Assembly (NCBI GenBank): GCA_023260935.1
Contig: JALQTL010000318.1
Coordinates: forward strand, 1-5,982
From: Paracoccaceae bacterium
GTDB lineage: Bacteria; Pseudomonadota; Alphaproteobacteria; Rhodobacterales; Rhodobacteraceae
Direction of reading: 5' to 3'
DNA length: 5,982 nt
This document shows, in pieces, positions 5,207 to 5,982 of this stretch. Both the position numbers and the translations under genes were made by a program. Numbering within the stretch: the stretch's first letter is position 1; every line of letters starts with the position of its first letter. The notes beneath the pieces were generated by a model. That model had not been told where the DNA came from. It searched no databases and saw nothing but the letters and a program-made list of their open reading frames with translations.

Positions 5207-5982
5207 TCAGCGATACAGCAGGCTTTTGCCGCCGGCGAAAAGATGCACCTTGGCCGGATCGGCCGACAAGGCCACGGTCTTGCGCCGCATGTCGGGGTGG
5301 ATCCCCGGCAGCTTTGCCACCACCTGCGCATCTTCGCCCGCGCGCTTGAAATAAAGCAGCGTCACCTCGCCAAGCGCTTCGGTGATCTCGACCTCGCCGG
5401 TAAAGATCGGCTCGCCCGCCGTGGCAACCAGATCCTCGGGGCGCACGCCGATGTTCACCTTCAGCCCCTTGTCTGCTGCAAGGGTCGGCACCGAGGACCG
5501 CGCCACGCCGCCATTGGCCAGCCGGACCACAGTGGTTTCACCGGTTTCCACCACCTCGCCCGCCATCAGGTTCATCGCCGGGCTGCCGATGAACTGCGCC
5601 ACAAATTCGTTCTGCGGGCGTTCGTAAAGTTCCAGCGGGCTGCCGACCTGGCTGATCCCGCCCCCGGCCAGCACGACGATGCGGGTGGCCAGCGTCATCG
5701 CCTCGACCTGATCATGGGTCACATAGATCATGGTCGAATTCGGCATCGATTCCTTCAGCTGCGCAATCTCGATCCGGGTCGCCACGCGCAGGGCGGCATC
5801 AAGGTTCGACAGGGGTTCGTCGAACAGATAGACCTTGGGGTCGCGCACGATCGACCGCCCGATGGCCACCCGCTGCCGCTGCCCGCCCGACAGCGCCTTT
5901 GGCAAGCGGTCAAGATAGGGTTCCAGTTGCAGGATCTTCGCGGCCTTGGCCACGGCCTTTTCAATCTCTTCGGGGGATTTCT
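5207..5982 (-). CDS. aglK: ABC transporter ATP-binding protein, probable alpha-glucoside importer ATPase AglK (5' end outside window)
   Basis: 257 full codons of the C-terminal part are visible; about 100 N-terminal residues, with Walker A and the Q-loop, lie beyond the right edge. In order from the fragment's first residue: signature L-S-G-G-Q-R-Q-R-V (30-38), Walker B V-Y-L-F-D-E-P (50-56), D-loop S-N-L-D-A, and switch histidine H89 in Y-V-T-H-D-Q-V-E-A-M. A TOBE-type regulatory region follows, containing G-V-R-P-E-D-L and E-A-L-G-E-V-T-L-L-Y. This is the MalK/UgpC group of sugar-import ATPases, working at the inner face of the cytoplasmic membrane. The wording of Y-L-D-R-L-P-K-A-L-S-G-G-Q, A-A-L-R-V-A-T-R-I-E-I-A and E-A-L-G-E-V-T-L-L-Y, and the K-V-H-L-F ending, resemble rhizobial AglK as I remember it, which would be the last gene of an agl (alpha-glucoside) operon. 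The permeases, binding protein and glucosidase would then lie to the right. If the AglK assignment is wrong, it is still a sugar or polyol importer ATPase. The stop is 4 bases from the + strand small ORF. Confidence 0.85.
   Translation of the reverse strand, partial: KSPEEIEKAVAKAAKILQLEPYLDRLPKALSGGQRQRVAIGRSIVRDPKVYLFDEPLSNLDAALRVATRIEIAQLKESMPNSTMIYVTHDQVEAMTLATRIVVLAGGGISQVGSPLELYERPQNEFVAQFIGSPAMNLMAGEVVETGETTVVRLANGGVARSSVPTLAADKGLKVNIGVRPEDLVATAGEPIFTGEVEITEALGEVTLLYFKRAGEDAQVVAKLPGIHPDMRRKTVALSADPAKVHLFAGGKSLLYR

Overview
This 6 kb, GC-rich window looks like the chromosome of an alphaproteobacterium, most likely a member of the Rhodobacteraceae. The reasons are the codon use (strong G/C at third positions), an AglK-type sugar ATPase, and a mesaconyl-CoA isomerase/hydratase pair in a lineage known for the ethylmalonyl-CoA pathway. 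No rRNA, tRNA, CRISPR array, insertion sequence or phage gene was seen. Taxonomy and all family calls come from reading motifs, not from a database search.

Left third (about 1-2304, + strand): the tail of a GNAT acetyltransferase, then a two-gene unit. Its first gene is a double-hotdog (MaoC/FAS1-like) dehydratase resembling 3-methylfumaryl-CoA (mesaconyl-C4-CoA) hydratase. Its second is a CaiB/BaiF class III CoA transferase resembling 2-methylfumaryl-CoA isomerase (mesaconyl-CoA C1-C4 CoA transferase). In the 3-hydroxypropionate bicycle these two enzymes act in succession: C1-mesaconyl-CoA to C4-mesaconyl-CoA to (S)-citramalyl-CoA, which a lyase then splits into acetyl-CoA and pyruvate. In an organism with the ethylmalonyl-CoA pathway they would form a side exit from that pathway at mesaconyl-CoA. 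A candidate promoter and a palindromic operator lie in the short gap before a TTG start.

Middle and right (2310-5063, - strand): a TehA/SLAC1-type (TDT family) membrane channel or transporter, a phytanoyl-CoA dioxygenase (PhyH)-family Fe(II)/2-oxoglutarate oxygenase, and a FemAB-like GNAT-fold protein. All point leftward, with gaps of 113 and 64 bases that each hold a GC-rich hairpin. The tehA-like gene ends tail to tail with the CoA transferase gene, 5 bases apart.

Right end (5064-5982): a 33-codon + strand ORF encoding a probable one-helix membrane peptide sits between the FemAB-like gene and the 3' part of an ABC transporter ATPase gene, probably aglK (alpha-glucoside import). The ATPase gene runs leftward and its 5' part lies beyond the window.

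The most noteworthy item is the isomerase/hydratase pair with its apparent promoter-operator. The rest looks like ordinary accessory metabolism and transport, and I see no clear sign of an undescribed defence or mobile system.
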